64,000 bases of DNA. It comes from Ecdyonurus torrentis. Its lineage: Eukaryota; Arthropoda; Insecta; Ephemeroptera; Heptageniidae. A model generated the notes under the pieces. It worked only from the letters and a program-made list of their open reading frames with translations, made no database searches and had not been told where the DNA came from. Shown piece after piece: positions 13,552 to 28,200 of the stretch. The DNA lies in NCBI GenBank assembly GCA_949318235.1, contig OX439130.1:40811260-40875259 (forward strand). The letters run 5' to 3'. Position numbers and translations under genes: made by a program. The stretch's first letter is position 1; every line of letters starts with the position of its first letter.

Positions 13552-16500
13552 TCATCCATACATGAATTATTGATACAATATAATTATTTTTGTATTTGCT
13601 TTGTGTGGTACTTTTAAAACATTCCAATTGCAGTATAGCCACATAAAACAAATTTTTAGTATTAATATCGTAAAATATAATCATAAGGTTTAACATCCTA
13701 TGTTTTTGTCGTATATTTAAATATTTTTATTAAATATTTTAAATTTATAAATTACATATTACAATAGGGTGCGTTTTATTTTATAACCATTTATCTGCAA
13801 TAGAAATATATAGCCTTAGATTTCTTATTTAGTTTGCACTTATATATTATAATCGCCTCAAAATATAATCAAAATAATATTTTCCATTGAAATGCAACAA
13901 AAATTACTCTCCTTTATTTTTTTAGTAAATGAACTTTTAAATGAAAGCAATTTTATAAATTAAATTTAAATTTTGAGTTCATTTTTTTTTTTTTTTTTTT
14001 TTTTTTTTGTATTAAACTGAAAGTAAATTTGTATACAAGGGGATTTAATATTCATGTGATACAGAGAGAGATCATTTGTAATGTAGCTTGGACGTTGTGG
14101 TTTCTGTAAGGAAAACTGTTCGTGTATACCACAGAAATGTGTTATTCATACATTTTATATAAGAAAGTGAGAGAGAAAGAGCAATTTTTTTACTGCTTCA
14201 TTTCATTCCACTAAAGTTGTTAATCTTACCTTCTAACTAGTTTCATACTCTTTGTATGTACAACATTAAAAAAAAAACTCTGCACTTTATACGAGTAATA
14301 TCCTAATTGCTGTGCATTTTTTTTTTCTACGATACTGTTTACTTTGATTGAATTTTTTCTGTCTTAACGAAAAACGTGTTTTTGTGAAGTTAACATAAAG
14401 TATAGTAGAGTAATAAAGTTTGCTTATTACATTAATTATATAATGTTTAGCAGTGCTGTGATTTATAGTAAATTTCAAAGATTGCTTTCAACGTTAGGTT
14501 TTTAATTTCATTGTTATGTTTGAAATTTATTAAACTTTATGTTATATTTTATACTTTTTATCGTAATGAAACCGTAATGCTTTATTTTATATATAATAAT
14601 CTGTTTTTATTATAAATGTACAAAAGTAAACATTCTTTTGAATTTATAAATAAGCAAAACCAACATTTTATTAAATAAACCAAAGGCATATAATAGTAAA
14701 AGAAAAAAAGTGACAAAGTTTTAAAAACTTTTATTCATTATACGCAATGTATTTAGTTTTTCTTGTCCACATTAAAATTTCCAACCTTTTTTTCTTCTTT
14801 TGTTTTAATATTGTAATTAGTTATTTTTCATATACAGGGCACATATTTTAACAAAATGAAAACCAAAATTATATCTCACGATTCAAACCACATTTTTTTT
14901 TTTTTGTTTAGAGTAACAAAATGTTATAAAATAAATCTAAAAAAAAAAGAGAGAGGGGGGGGGGGGGGGAATTATGTACATTTATTTTTTGCTGTTGTTA
15001 CCGCATCAAAAAGATTTTTAATAAATTTATTCTGTATAAGTAAACAAACAGACAAACAAAAAGCTAAATCTCGCTCTTGCTTTTGTATTCTATTTTTGAT
15101 ACATTGTTGCTGCATTTTCTTTCCCATTGTCTTTATATCGATACCAGTAAGTATTTTTAGCCACAATAGAAACTAAACACACAAAAAATTATCACTGACT
15201 TTTTTTTTCTTCTTCTTCTCTCAAAAGAAAATGTTCAAAGTATTTTCTTTTTCTATTGTATTAAAACATATATAAATTTATATAAAAATGATTTTATTTT
15301 TGCTTTGTTCTATTTCATTTTATTTGTTATTATACTATTCACTTCTGTATTACATAAAAGAAAAATCAATTTGAAAATGTTCTATTTGTCATAAATGTTT
15401 TTCTCCGAACTTTTTGTGCCATAGAATAGGAATTTTTCACTTCGGTGCAGTTAATCAGTTGTGTCTTTGGCAGTAAACTTACGTACGTTTAACGTACTCA
15501 TCGATTCAACATGAAACATCAAACTTGAGTAATATAAAATATATTGGAGTGTCGTGTATTGTACTGTACACATGATTGTGATGGTATATTTATTTTATCT
15601 TTCAAAAGCTTGTCTAAATTTTCAATATTATACTTAAAAGAATAGACCAGAAGAAAACATAAGTATTTATATCACAAAACACTTGATGGGACTTACATAA
15701 ATAACTTTAGTTTGTCTCAAAACCCAACTGATGCTCCGTATCAGTGAACAGAAAATTTCAATTTATGCAACCGGCACCACATTTTTTTTTACTAATTTTT
15801 GCATGTTTCTGATGCCAGGAACATGAATAGTCACGCAAATTGCATATTTTACGGTATTTTCACGCTCTCTTGGGGCTACATTAGCATTCTGGTAAAAATT
15901 GTCATCAGTTTTGAAGATCCCATGTCGTGTTTATTCATTAAAAAGAAAATGTTGTTTTATGTGGTCTATGCCTTTAAGAGAAAAACACGTAGTGAATTAA
16001 AATGATAAAATTTATAACAATCATGTTTACATTGTAGTTCGTTCTGTAAACTACACACAAATATTGAGCCAGCTTCGATATTTTTCCTTTGTTTAAAACA
16101 CCTGATCAAAACTTCATTACCTGTTTACTACGTTTATGTGTATAGTTGATCATTGTTACTTTTTCGTTTAGAACTGTAGAGCTGATAAGAATAAGCAAAA
16201 CTTCACACAAAAAAGTTCCATGCTCAACATGCGACTAACTTTTATCGGCTCAAAAATCAAAATCAACCAATGAATGTGTATTTTTTTTTTCAGCCAATTA
16301 TTGTTAATGAGCCTCACTTTAGTTTACAGAACAAACTTATATAACTCAAAGTATTAATTCGTAACAAAAGAAAAAAAAATGTAATTCTAATCCTATTGCA
16401 TAAAATACTGATAGCCAGAAACAAAAAGTATTGATTCCAAACTTTTTTTTCAAGGGCAATTTCGTGTCTGGTAACAAATAAAAAATGTTAAAATAATAAT

Positions 16501-18957
16501 AAACTCAATTTAATTCGCTATGTATATATTTACACGTATTGTAACTTCTATAATAATACATTCACAATTTCACACATCAAATTCCATTGTATATTATATA
16601 TTATTATACTCACCTCCAAATAAAATTATTATTATTTTAGATCTGATAGTAAAAAATTACGGTTAGTTTTTTTATTATTATTAATGAAATTAATGTATAT
16701 GGAGGTTTATTATTTTACCAATGTTATTTTCTTCCCTGGCGTATTGTTTATTTTTGTGTCATTATTATGGCCCCCCCTCCGACCACCACACACACACATA
16801 TCCAATCACAATAATAGTGGTATCAAACCAATGCTTTATGGCAAACGTTAAACTCAATTATTTATTTTATATTCCACACTAGTGTTCATAATTTTTTATC
16901 ACGTTTAACATTGATTTCTCGGAACAGGAAAAAATGTATCAAAATTTTAAACGGTACAGCATTTTGTAATTTTATATCAAACAATTGTTTTTATATTTTA
17001 TTATTTTTCCTTGTCAATTGTCAATGTTTTCGTTTATTGGCAAAAAAAAAAATGTAAATAAAAATACCTACCTGTTAGCATTATGCACATAGCTATTATT
17101 GTTGGAAAAATTGCTAAAAATAAAACATTTAAAAATTTAATTACACGTTTTTACGTTAATTAGTATACTACACTTATTTTAAAATATAAAAATTAAACAA
17201 TGTTTCTAATTACACATTTCGTCGTCTCTTTGTAGTAATATACAGGTAAAATAAAATATTATTATTAAAATCTTTAAATTAATTTTATAAAAATATTCCA
17301 ACAAAATTTCGTGATATATTAATATCGTGATTTTTATTGTGAATATGAAATAAATTTACACATTTTTGAGGTAAAGCTTATATTGAATTAGCTTACTATA
17401 ATTATTCAAAGTGTCGAGTGTAGGAAAAGCACTTTAACTGTGTGAGATTTACGATTTATTATTCAAATATATTTTAATAACAAAGCGTAATATATATTAT
17501 TTATGCAAAATCAATTATAAAACTTGGTTATATTAAAATTTATATAGCATATAAAACAAGTATGTATAAATATTGTTTTAAATTCAATCCATTTTAAGAT
17601 TTATTATAAAAAATACATATATATGTCATTGTTTATAAAAAAATATATATTTATAATTTTAATAAAAAATAAAATCAATTTTGGAAAGAATCCACAATAT
17701 TCAATTCTGTACGTCAAAATTTGCAATATAATTTATGTATTAGGAGGCTTGTTACGGAAATTGAATTTCTCGTTTTTCACTTCTTTTTTTATTGATTTTT
17801 TTTTCTTTGCATTAAAAAACATTGTGTAAAATATTGTATTATGTTTTGTGTATTATAAAATTAGTATGGAATTGTACATTTAAGGAAATATATTATTCAT
17901 GATATTATTAAATTGTGTGGGATTAAAATTTTAGTGCAACCCCTTTTATATTTTATATAATGTATGAAAGTAAATTAAAATTTAAAAACCTTATTATTAT
18001 TCTAAATGGGGGGAAGTTAATGTTTTGTTTTTTTACTTTTACACTGATAAAAAGTACTTAATAAAAATTTACATATTTAAATAAATACTAATGATACAAA
18101 AAAAAATGTTCTAAAAAATTGTTTTCATAGAATTGTTCTATTTGCACTTGAATGGTTTCTTTATACGATGTATCTTAACAAAAAAATCAAATTGCAAAAG
18201 GTAATATCTTAATCAACGACAGTATACAAAACTTCAAGGAATAGACCAGAAGAAAATATTATTTTCTACATCACAAAACATTTTATAAAACTTACATAAA
18301 TAACATTAGTTTGTTCGAAACCCAACTGTAGCGCCGTAGCAGTGATCAGAAAATTTCAACTTATGCAACCCGCACAACATTTTAATGCAAATTTTTGCAT
18401 GTTTTTGACGTCGGAAACAGGAATAATCACGCAAATAGCATAATTATAATTCATGGCTTTTATTGGGCGAAATCAGGCTACTCAACCTCTCAATTTAACC
18501 CAACTGTTTAGTCAGTTACAATTTTAAATTAGTACAAACACAAATTTCATGATGTTAATGAAATTTTTTTTCACTTATTAAATAATATTTTTAAATAATC
18601 CATATCGATAATTAGCATACGTTACGTAATATTATTTTTACGCTCTCATATGGGACCACGTTTACATTCTGATAAAAATTGGCATCACTTTTGCAAATCC
18701 CATTTTGTGTTTTATCATTAAATAGAATATGACTTGTGGTCTATTGCTTTAAGTTTGTAAACTAAATTTCTTGTAAAAAATGTAATAAAAAAAATCTACT
18801 TGCATGATCCTCAAAATGCAATAAATATTATAAGTACAATACAGACTATTTTTTAAAAAAAACGCACAAAATGTCCAAAATCGTTTTATTATTATTATTA
18901 CTATTTTAATAAATTTATCAATTTTGTGCTAAAAAGTTGTAAAAACAAGCTTTTTTT

Positions 18958-18988
<31 letters not shown>

Positions 18989-19770
18989 CTAGTTTAAATT
19001 TAATAAGTAAGTTTTTAAAACAGTAAAATTTTATAGCAAGGAAGGCAGCAGTATTATAATTATATAGTTTTCACAGTGTTTTTATATAATAATATAATCA
19101 AGTGTTTCTTTAATTATGAAGTAATTTTCCTGCATTATATAAAACACAAAATAATGTTTGCAATAGTAGTTGAAATAAAGTTTATATATTTTCACCTGGT
19201 TGTAATATAGATTAAAAGTTAATCCTTATTTAGTATAGTAATTTAAGTCTGGGTAAAGTTGAATTATTTATGATATATAATATTATTGTTTTTAATCAAG
19301 TTTTGTATTTATAGCAAACAAACTTCTTATTTTCATTAAATTTGTTACCTGCTTGCTAAGCTATTTTTAGATTAATTAATTTGTTAATAAACCTTGATAA
19401 ATAATAATATTAATATTTAGAAATTAATTTTATCTCATAATTTTTAATACTCAAGTTTTCCTTGTTCGTGTTGACCTCTATTATTTTAAATCAGATCAAC
19501 AAATTGTAAACAATAAAATAAATTATTAAATAGAAAGAAATAATATAAAACATTACATTTTGTTTTCTTAAAAACATGTGTGAGAGTTTAAAAATGTTTC
19601 TTATCCGTGCTTATAAAAATTATAATAAAAATAAAAATGTGTGTTGTGTTAAATTATTTTTTTAGTGATGCATTAATTAAAATATGTATTTAGGTATTGA
19701 ATGATGCAAAAAATAATACTGCATACTTTATTAAATTATGTTTCCATAATGAATTTGACGTATGTGTGTG

Positions 19771-19852
<82 letters not shown>

Positions 19853-20188
19853 CATATAATTTATAATTTATGAATTACCAAATATAATGAAGTACACATA
19901 TTGTTATAGCATATATCAAACTCATCATTCACTTCAATTTTATTTCATTTTATTGCCCATGACATTTGATTGAGAGTCATAAATATTTTGTAACTTTTAT
20001 GTTAGATAATTTCATGAAAACAACACAGCATATTAGTTATATCGTAAAATATTTTATGATCAAAATATAATAATAATAATAATATTATAAACAAAAATGA
20101 TTTCGTTAGAATTCTGTTGCGAGTTTATACATATTATACAAAATAATAATATATAACATTTCAAAACACAAAGGAATGATAATGCTAT

Positions 20189-20284
<96 letters not shown>

Positions 20285-22242
20285 TATATTATATATATGT
20301 AGTAATAAAAAGACAAAAGAGAGGATATTTATGAATAATTCTACGAATACTTCTATATTTACATCTTATAAATTTGTAAAATGTCATGTCAAAAATGTTA
20401 ACTCTCTTAGCGATTGTTATTTTCTCCAGTGAGTAGGAAATTGATCATAAAAGGTTGTATTATACTCAATAGTCAAACTTGTTACGAAAACGTACACCAA
20501 TTATTTTAAACCATATAGCATAAAATTTACAATATAGACAATTCTACTAAACATGAACTTGAACATACATAATATTTATTGCTAGTTTTACTTTAAATAT
20601 ACAATAAATTGTGATACAAACATTAGAGAGTGCTATAGCAAAAATCTATTGCAACAATTAATAAAAAGCTATTATAATTTTTATCGTCTCATGACTCATA
20701 ATAACGGATATAAATTATATTTAACAAAGTTATCAAATAAATATGCTATAGAACGAATACCTTAAAGTTTTCAAGGTTAATGTATTTTTAATACAGTAAC
20801 AATAATCGGTATATAGAATATTAAAATTTAACATTATAAATCAATTCTAAAATTTTGGTTGAATTTAAGCAGTAAATCACGTTTATATATTATGTCATTC
20901 ACGTTTGAAGAAATATTTTTAGTTTTTATTTCATCCTGACATTTCCATCTTTCATATTTGAATGAATGAATGGATTTAAAAACTTGGTATCAAACAGAGT
21001 GAGTGAGAGATTCTTTTTTTAAGTGTCATTTCTTTACATTTCGCTACACTTATGCAACATCCATCATTTTCAAAAGACCTAAAAACTTGTCACTTTTCTC
21101 AAGTACTAAATCTTTGAATTAAAACGTAATAATAAAGACAGGCGTAACAAACGAATACTTTGTCGTTGCTAATGATGAACATAATTATATCTCGACAAAC
21201 ACTTGAGAAAATAAAAATAAACAAGAATTTTAAAGATATTATTGAAGTGAGTGCAAAATAAATTTAGTAATGATGATGAAAATATTCTATATTTAAATAT
21301 AGATCATTATGTAGATTCAAATATAAATATATTAATATATTAATGATGTAATGATTAGTAATGTAATCATTACTTTGTGATTTCATCATCTTATAGTTAA
21401 AATGTGATTTTCTCTTCGATATTTAAAATCAGCGATAAAGTTAACAATGATGATCTCTACTTATTGCAGTGTCGTGTTTTACGGACATATTTTGAGAATT
21501 GCATTTATTATTTACAATTATTATTAAAATATACATTTTACTTATCTTATTAACTTAGCAAGGGTTTCAAATAATAATAATACTTAAAGGAATAGACCAG
21601 AAAAAAACATTTATATCACAAAACACTTGATGGGACTTACATAAATAACTTTAGTTTGTCTAAAAACCCAACTGTAGCTCCGTAGCAGTGATCAGAAATT
21701 TCAATTTATGTAACCCGCACAACATTTTCATACTAATTTTTGCATGTTTCTGACGTCATAAACATGAATAGTCACTTAAATTGCATACTTTACAGTATTT
21801 TCACTCTCTCTCGTGGGGCTACATTAACATTCTGGTAAAAATTGTCAACAATTTTGAAGATCCCATTTCGTGTTTACTCATTAAAAAGCACAAAACATGT
21901 TGTTTTATATGGTCTATGGCTTTAAAAGATAAAATAATATCATTATCTTGAAATGCTATAAAAAGCAATGTTTTCTGCACATTTAATTTTAAACACCAAT
22001 GTGGTTGAGCACTTCAATATATTTTATAATAAGCGTATAAAAAAAATCATGAGTATGCATATTAGTTATAAAATAATTTTTAGAATAAAGATAATTGCTG
22101 ATTAAAAATTGTGTACATTTTTTATCATATTAATTATTCTAGTTGGTTTCAAAAATGAAAATGTTAAAACGGTGATATGTATAGTACTTTTACTTTGATT
22201 TTAAGTACTATGGTAATACAAGTATACCTTCTCACAAAACAC

Positions 22243-22288
<46 letters not shown>

Positions 22289-25200
22289 ACCAGCACAGTA
22301 AAACTCTACTAACCTGTTGATTATAATAACCTATTATTTTGATTATTAGAGTATTTTAATATAAAGGTCAAATTCTGACACTTATTTCTAGAAAAAGTTG
22401 CATAATACTACCATGCTAATAAAAATTTTAACAATTAAAAAAAAAAACTTTTTCAATATATTTATCTTAAAATTTTATAATCCAAACTGTATATATTTTT
22501 ACCCTGTGATTATATTTGTGTTTGTTATGTTTATCTATATATATCCTCACTTGAGTGAGTATGTTTTTGTTCTTTTATACCCGGTGCAGTGTGGTTATAT
22601 ACCCTGTGTGTGTTACCCTTGTTTTACAGACATGAGGTGCCTGTGACGGCGCACCCTATCGCAGTGGTACACATGGACCCAGAGATTGTTGTTGTTGACA
22701 AGCCTGCATCCATCCCTGTAAGTGGCTCTGAGACGCCAACTTTTCTTCTTTCTCTCTCATCATCACGTCACTTTTCTAAACATTCACGTCATTATAATAA
22801 TAGTAATAAAAAAATCAAAATAATTATCTGTATTTTTACAAGCACCAATGTTTTTGTACTTGGTTACGTATTATAATATATGAAAAAATGAATGGTGCTG
22901 CCCTTTTTTTTATTTTTCTGAACTCACCGTGTTACACTATGTTTTAATGCGTTAAGATTTCTTGATAAAAACTTAAAAAAGGGGTTTAAAGAAGAAAAAA
23001 AGCACATCAACACTGCTACAGCAGAATAACTTTAAACCTTATTTTTGTATAAGCTGACGTGAATTTTTAGAAAACTGATTTCTTATCCATATTTTTATCC
23101 TGTTTTTTCCACTTTTTTTTGTCTTCTTATTTATTATTATGAACACCAATATCTTCTTCTTGATTTATTCTTGAGTAACAGCAAGACAACCCATTTTCCT
23201 CCCCAACTGTCTGCGGAATCACAGGTAATTCTTCACCTCTATCTTTTTAGTATTTCATATCACCGAGATGCGATCTTACTTATAAAAAAACAAAGCAGGT
23301 AATACAATAGCTATATAATATACATATTTTTATACTAAAATATCAATATAAATTATGCTTTTATATAAATTAAAGAAAGAGATAGTAAAATTAGAAAGAT
23401 TAGTAAATTAAAGTTATAAGATAAACAATACTTTTAATAAAATATTCACCAGATGTTTCTAAACTTTTAGTAACTTATTTAGTTAAAAGTTTCCATGCCA
23501 CTTGCTGATATTTATTAATTTTTTTCTGCTTTTAATTTCACTTTTTGTACTTCCCCCCCCCCCCCCTTTTTGTTAAAAGTTAAAACAAAATGAGTCAATT
23601 AAATTACGTAAGAAATTTACAATGGCGTAACAACAACTTAAATTGTAGAATATAATTATACAATTAAATAGTTAAATTCTATTTCAAATTTAAACACAGT
23701 AAAACTTATTATTAAATTAGTATTAAAAAAAAATCTTCTCTTCTTTCCTTTATGCATGTATCATACGTTTTAGTGACAAATATCCAATGAAAAGGATGAA
23801 CAGCATGAAAAAACTAAACGAATTCCCCCACCCCCTTTTTTTTTGTCAAAACAAATCATACAAAAGTAAAGATCTTTAAATTAAAATCTTAAATTAAATA
23901 AGACAATATTTAAGATCTTTCAATACTTCTTAACCAAATAATTACGTTAAAATATACTTTAAATAAATAAACAAAAACAAAAAAATTAATCTTGAAAATT
24001 GAGTTATATTATACTTGAAAGAATATAATTGTTTTATCTTTAAGATTTAACTTTTGTTGTCTTTCATCCAATTTTTTTATACGTTAATAAATTTAAAATA
24101 AAAAAAAGTTATTTTATATTATAAGCTTAATGAAATTTACTTTTGCTTTTAAAAAAAATTTAATTAGATTTTATAAGACACAATAATTTTCAAATAAATA
24201 AACTTTAAACAATATACAGACAGTTATTTTTTTTACCATACATTAAAAAAAAATAATAATAGTATTAAAAACAATCTTCATGTAAATGCGTTATAAATTT
24301 CAAAATCTGTAACAAAAAACGAGCAAGTAAAAGTAAACAGCACTCTTGTGGGTCTTCTGAAATTTAATGTTCTATATAAAAAGCTATTTTATACATAAAC
24401 TATATACGTGGAGCAAAATGGACGCATCATAAATCGCATTATTTTGATAGCTTTTATATGACACAGTATAATAGTAGCATAAAAAAAGAAAAAACACCAG
24501 CATTATAAGGTCACAAATAATAATAATATGTATAAATTGTAATATATAGAAAGAAAGAAAAAAAAAGTATTACACACACAATATATAATATGATGTAAAA
24601 GGACCTATAGAAAGGTATGTGTTATTTATGTCAAATTTTACAGACATGAAACCCCAATCTTAGCAAAGCGTATTCAGCTAGTTCATGTCGACGACGAACT
24701 AGTAGCGCTCGACAAACCATGTTCTTTACCGGTAAGTGTTTTCTGTATTGTCAATATGTAAAAAAAAACCGATATACTTTCATATAAGTTGCTAAAATAC
24801 TTAAAGTTTGAGTATAATTATATACCATTGGATTACATTAACAATATTTTTTTAAGAGATTGACAAAATGAGAATCGAATAACATTTCATGCACGATGAA
24901 ATTTGTCTTAAATATCATCAATACCCATTATACACTTGATCAATAACTATAATGTGTGTATTCTAATATGTGGTAACATTTTGATATGAATACTGTAAAT
25001 CGTTGAATTCAAGTAATTTTTTTATACCAAATAATGTTTTGACAAAAAAAAATCAACTCAACTCAAAATTTAACTTTTAGCGGTTTTGCAATCTTTTAAA
25101 AATCTTTGTTAAAGTTTTTCCTCCTTTTATGAAAGTCAAGTTTTTAACGCAAACAAAGTAGAAAACTAACAAGAGATCCTCAAATATTGACGGCTATTTT

Positions 25201-28200
25201 TTATATATAAGTGTTCTTGAAAATCCATTTTACATCCTCTCCTATAAAACTGTGTATCTCATCCTTATTGTTTATTTTCTCTCTCTTTCTCTATCTTCTC
25301 CAAAAAAAAAATCGTATCCACACAAAATTGGATGTATTATTATATGGAGTAAAAAAAAAAAATTATATCCCAAAGAAGGAACTCTTAAGGACAAGAGCCT
25401 TTTTAATTTTTAATCACAATTTAATTAGCAATGAAGTAGTATAATATTAAAAAAAACAAAAATCAATCATGGCATGATTAAATTCCTAAATATCGGATAT
25501 ATTTTAGTATTGCACTTATTATTCAACTATAATTGTATTAAATTATAGTCACGCACTAAATATTATACAAAACTGAAGTGGACCATATTATTTAGTATAC
25601 TTTTTTTTTTAACAAAATAATACTTTGAAAATATATATTAGTTAATATACTTTTATGTGTAAAATATATAACAATTAAAAAAGTTTTAGCTTTTGACGTT
25701 GTAAAATTGCTCACTGAGTAGTAAGTTAATTATATATAGACTTTTTTTTGTGACGTAAAAAAATAAAATTAAAAGTGACATTGTCTGTTCTAACCTATAA
25801 TGCTTGACTTATTATAATAAATTTTAAGTTTCATTATAACTGACGTATAACACTTTTTTTTTCTCTCTTTTTTTTTTTTTTTTTTTTTTTTTTTCTTTTC
25901 AAAAGTTGCTTCTCTTTGATAGTAAAATTTCAATAAATTTTGCATTAAAAAAGTCAACTTTTCTTCATTCTTCATACAGAAAATCAGTAAAACAATTTAT
26001 TTATAATACCTTGGTTTTATTACAAATTTATATATTATACCTGCAATCATGTTTTTTTGCTATGTATTCTTTTCTCTAAATATTTGACTTCGTTAATTTG
26101 TTTTTATTTCATTTTCAAATTTTAAAGATCTTATATAATTGTCTAATTTAAATAAAATATTTAACGTATTTCCTTTAGGGCTCTGTGAATAAATAAATAC
26201 ATAAATAAATAATAATAACAAAGTTCAATTCAACATTCGCTCAATTTACATATTTCGTAAAACGTTCTATTTATTTTAAAATAAGAAATAATATATAAAG
26301 CAATGATTTATTTAAAATAAAAAATAAAAATGCTATTTTTTTCCTTCTATAAAAACAATAGAGGGTAACAACCTTAAAGCGTGAAAAATTATTATGATAA
26401 AACATAGCAAAAGTAAGTCAATTTTTTATTATTATCAACTGGCAAAAATAGAGAAAAAAAATGTGGTCACGAAATAATTCAAGTACGTCACGATATGTCA
26501 CATAATAAATTGAAATCAAGTGAAAAATTTTACGACGTTGCCAATTTTTTATTGTTATGACAAAAGACAGCTAGCTATAGACTATAAGCACGATATTTTG
26601 TGTCAAAGAATAAGAGGGAAAAAAACATAAAAAAAGTTGATTATTTTGTTACAAACCAAGCTATATTAAATAAAAATTATAATGATGATAACAAACACTT
26701 ATTTTTTTACACTCTCTCAAAAGCACGAGCCTTTTTTTTTTTTTTTTTTTTTTTAATATAAATTTTTACAATCTAAAGTTGACATTAATACGGTAATAAA
26801 AATAATATTAGTTAAAAAAAAGTAGCTTATTTTAAGCTTGTTATCATGGTGATGTATCTAATATAATAATTTACTCGGCATATAATTGTGTCGGTAATTT
26901 GCATCTAATTTTGTAGACTTGCTTTGTTACATTTTAATTACGTATATACTTTACCTGCATATTTTTTACAACACGATATTTAATTTTAAATTTTATGTTT
27001 TAAACATTTTATTCATACAGCGATATTAAATATGGGTTATTATTAGGGTTGGTAAATTCACGTTATCAGAATAGAGGGGACAAACTTTTTTCTGTCTTAG
27101 CTTGTGGCTTTTTCTAATTTAAAAGCAAAATATTCATAACATATACGTTTTTATTTAATTATATATTTTATTTATTGATTAAACTTTTAAGTTAATTAAT
27201 TTTTTCTATATTCTAAATGATGCAAAAAAAAAAAAAAAAAAAAAAAATGCGCTACTTATAAGAAACTATATTTACATTTAAAAAAAATGTAATCTTTTTA
27301 TAGCTTTTGGGTACAAATATCTGCTGTTACCATCAAAATAATTTGCATGCTCTATAACTGACCTGAATATATTAGTACTTTATATCTTTTTTACCCTCTA
27401 ACTAAAAAGAATAATAAATAAAAAATATATTGTGACGTAACTAAAAAAAAAAAAATAAAAAAAAAATAAAAAAAAAAGTGACTTTGATTAAATTTACTAA
27501 ACCGGACTTGACATTGAAATGACAAAGCCATTTTTCAACAAAGTAAATAACAATAATAAGTAGACGTCAAAGTGAGAAATGTCCACATATTAAATTATTT
27601 CATTGTTGACACTGACATATTTTTCTAGAGTACGAAATGTCCTGCGTCCACTTCGCTTACATTATATTTCTTGGCTATTTTTTATTTTATTTAAATAGCA
27701 AAGAATTCATCTTGTCGACTTTTGCAGTAATATATATTATTAATAAAAAGCACTCACAACTTAAAATACTATCACAGATTTTTTTTTCTTGCCTTAAATG
27801 TAAGTAAAAATAATGTCATGGGTTTTCTTCTAAATTTAAAATGACAAAAATGTACAATGAAAAATATATATAAAATACAGAAACGTCCGTTTTATAAATG
27901 TATGCATTAATATGTGAACAACGGTGCAGTAAAAATTCGATATGAGAATTTTACGATTGGTCCCTTAATCATGTCCCCCTTCCCATTATTAATCTATTTA
28001 TCATTCAGTAGTCTCAACTTCTGTAAAAATAAATGTATCTTTCATTTTTAAACATAAAAGTACATATTATTTAATTTAGATAATGATAGTTATTTACCAT
28101 TTAAATCCAGCGCATAAGAATAAGATTGAAAATTTTGCGCGAGTTTTTGAATGGTAAAATGTAAATTATCAGATCACAATCGTGTGTTACTAATCTTTAA

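Larger units (their letters stand above)
3910..22629 (+). other. RPUSD2 long intron (about 18.7 kb)
   Basis: No supported exon is present. The contents are four copies of a TTAA-flanked MITE (9777, 15634, 18233 and 21584), another MITE at 16036-16337, long TA dinucleotide runs and many T tracts. A slightly GC-richer stretch at about 12350-12560 has no coding or RNA-gene signature that I recognise. Confidence 0.8.

Noticed and set aside
13427..13696. 89-codon minus-strand frame reading IYIYIY
   Set aside because: Read-through of a (TA)n microsatellite.
14856..15176. 106-codon plus-strand frame
   Set aside because: Crosses T, A and G homopolymers; no homologue suspected. Lies inside the RPUSD2 intron.
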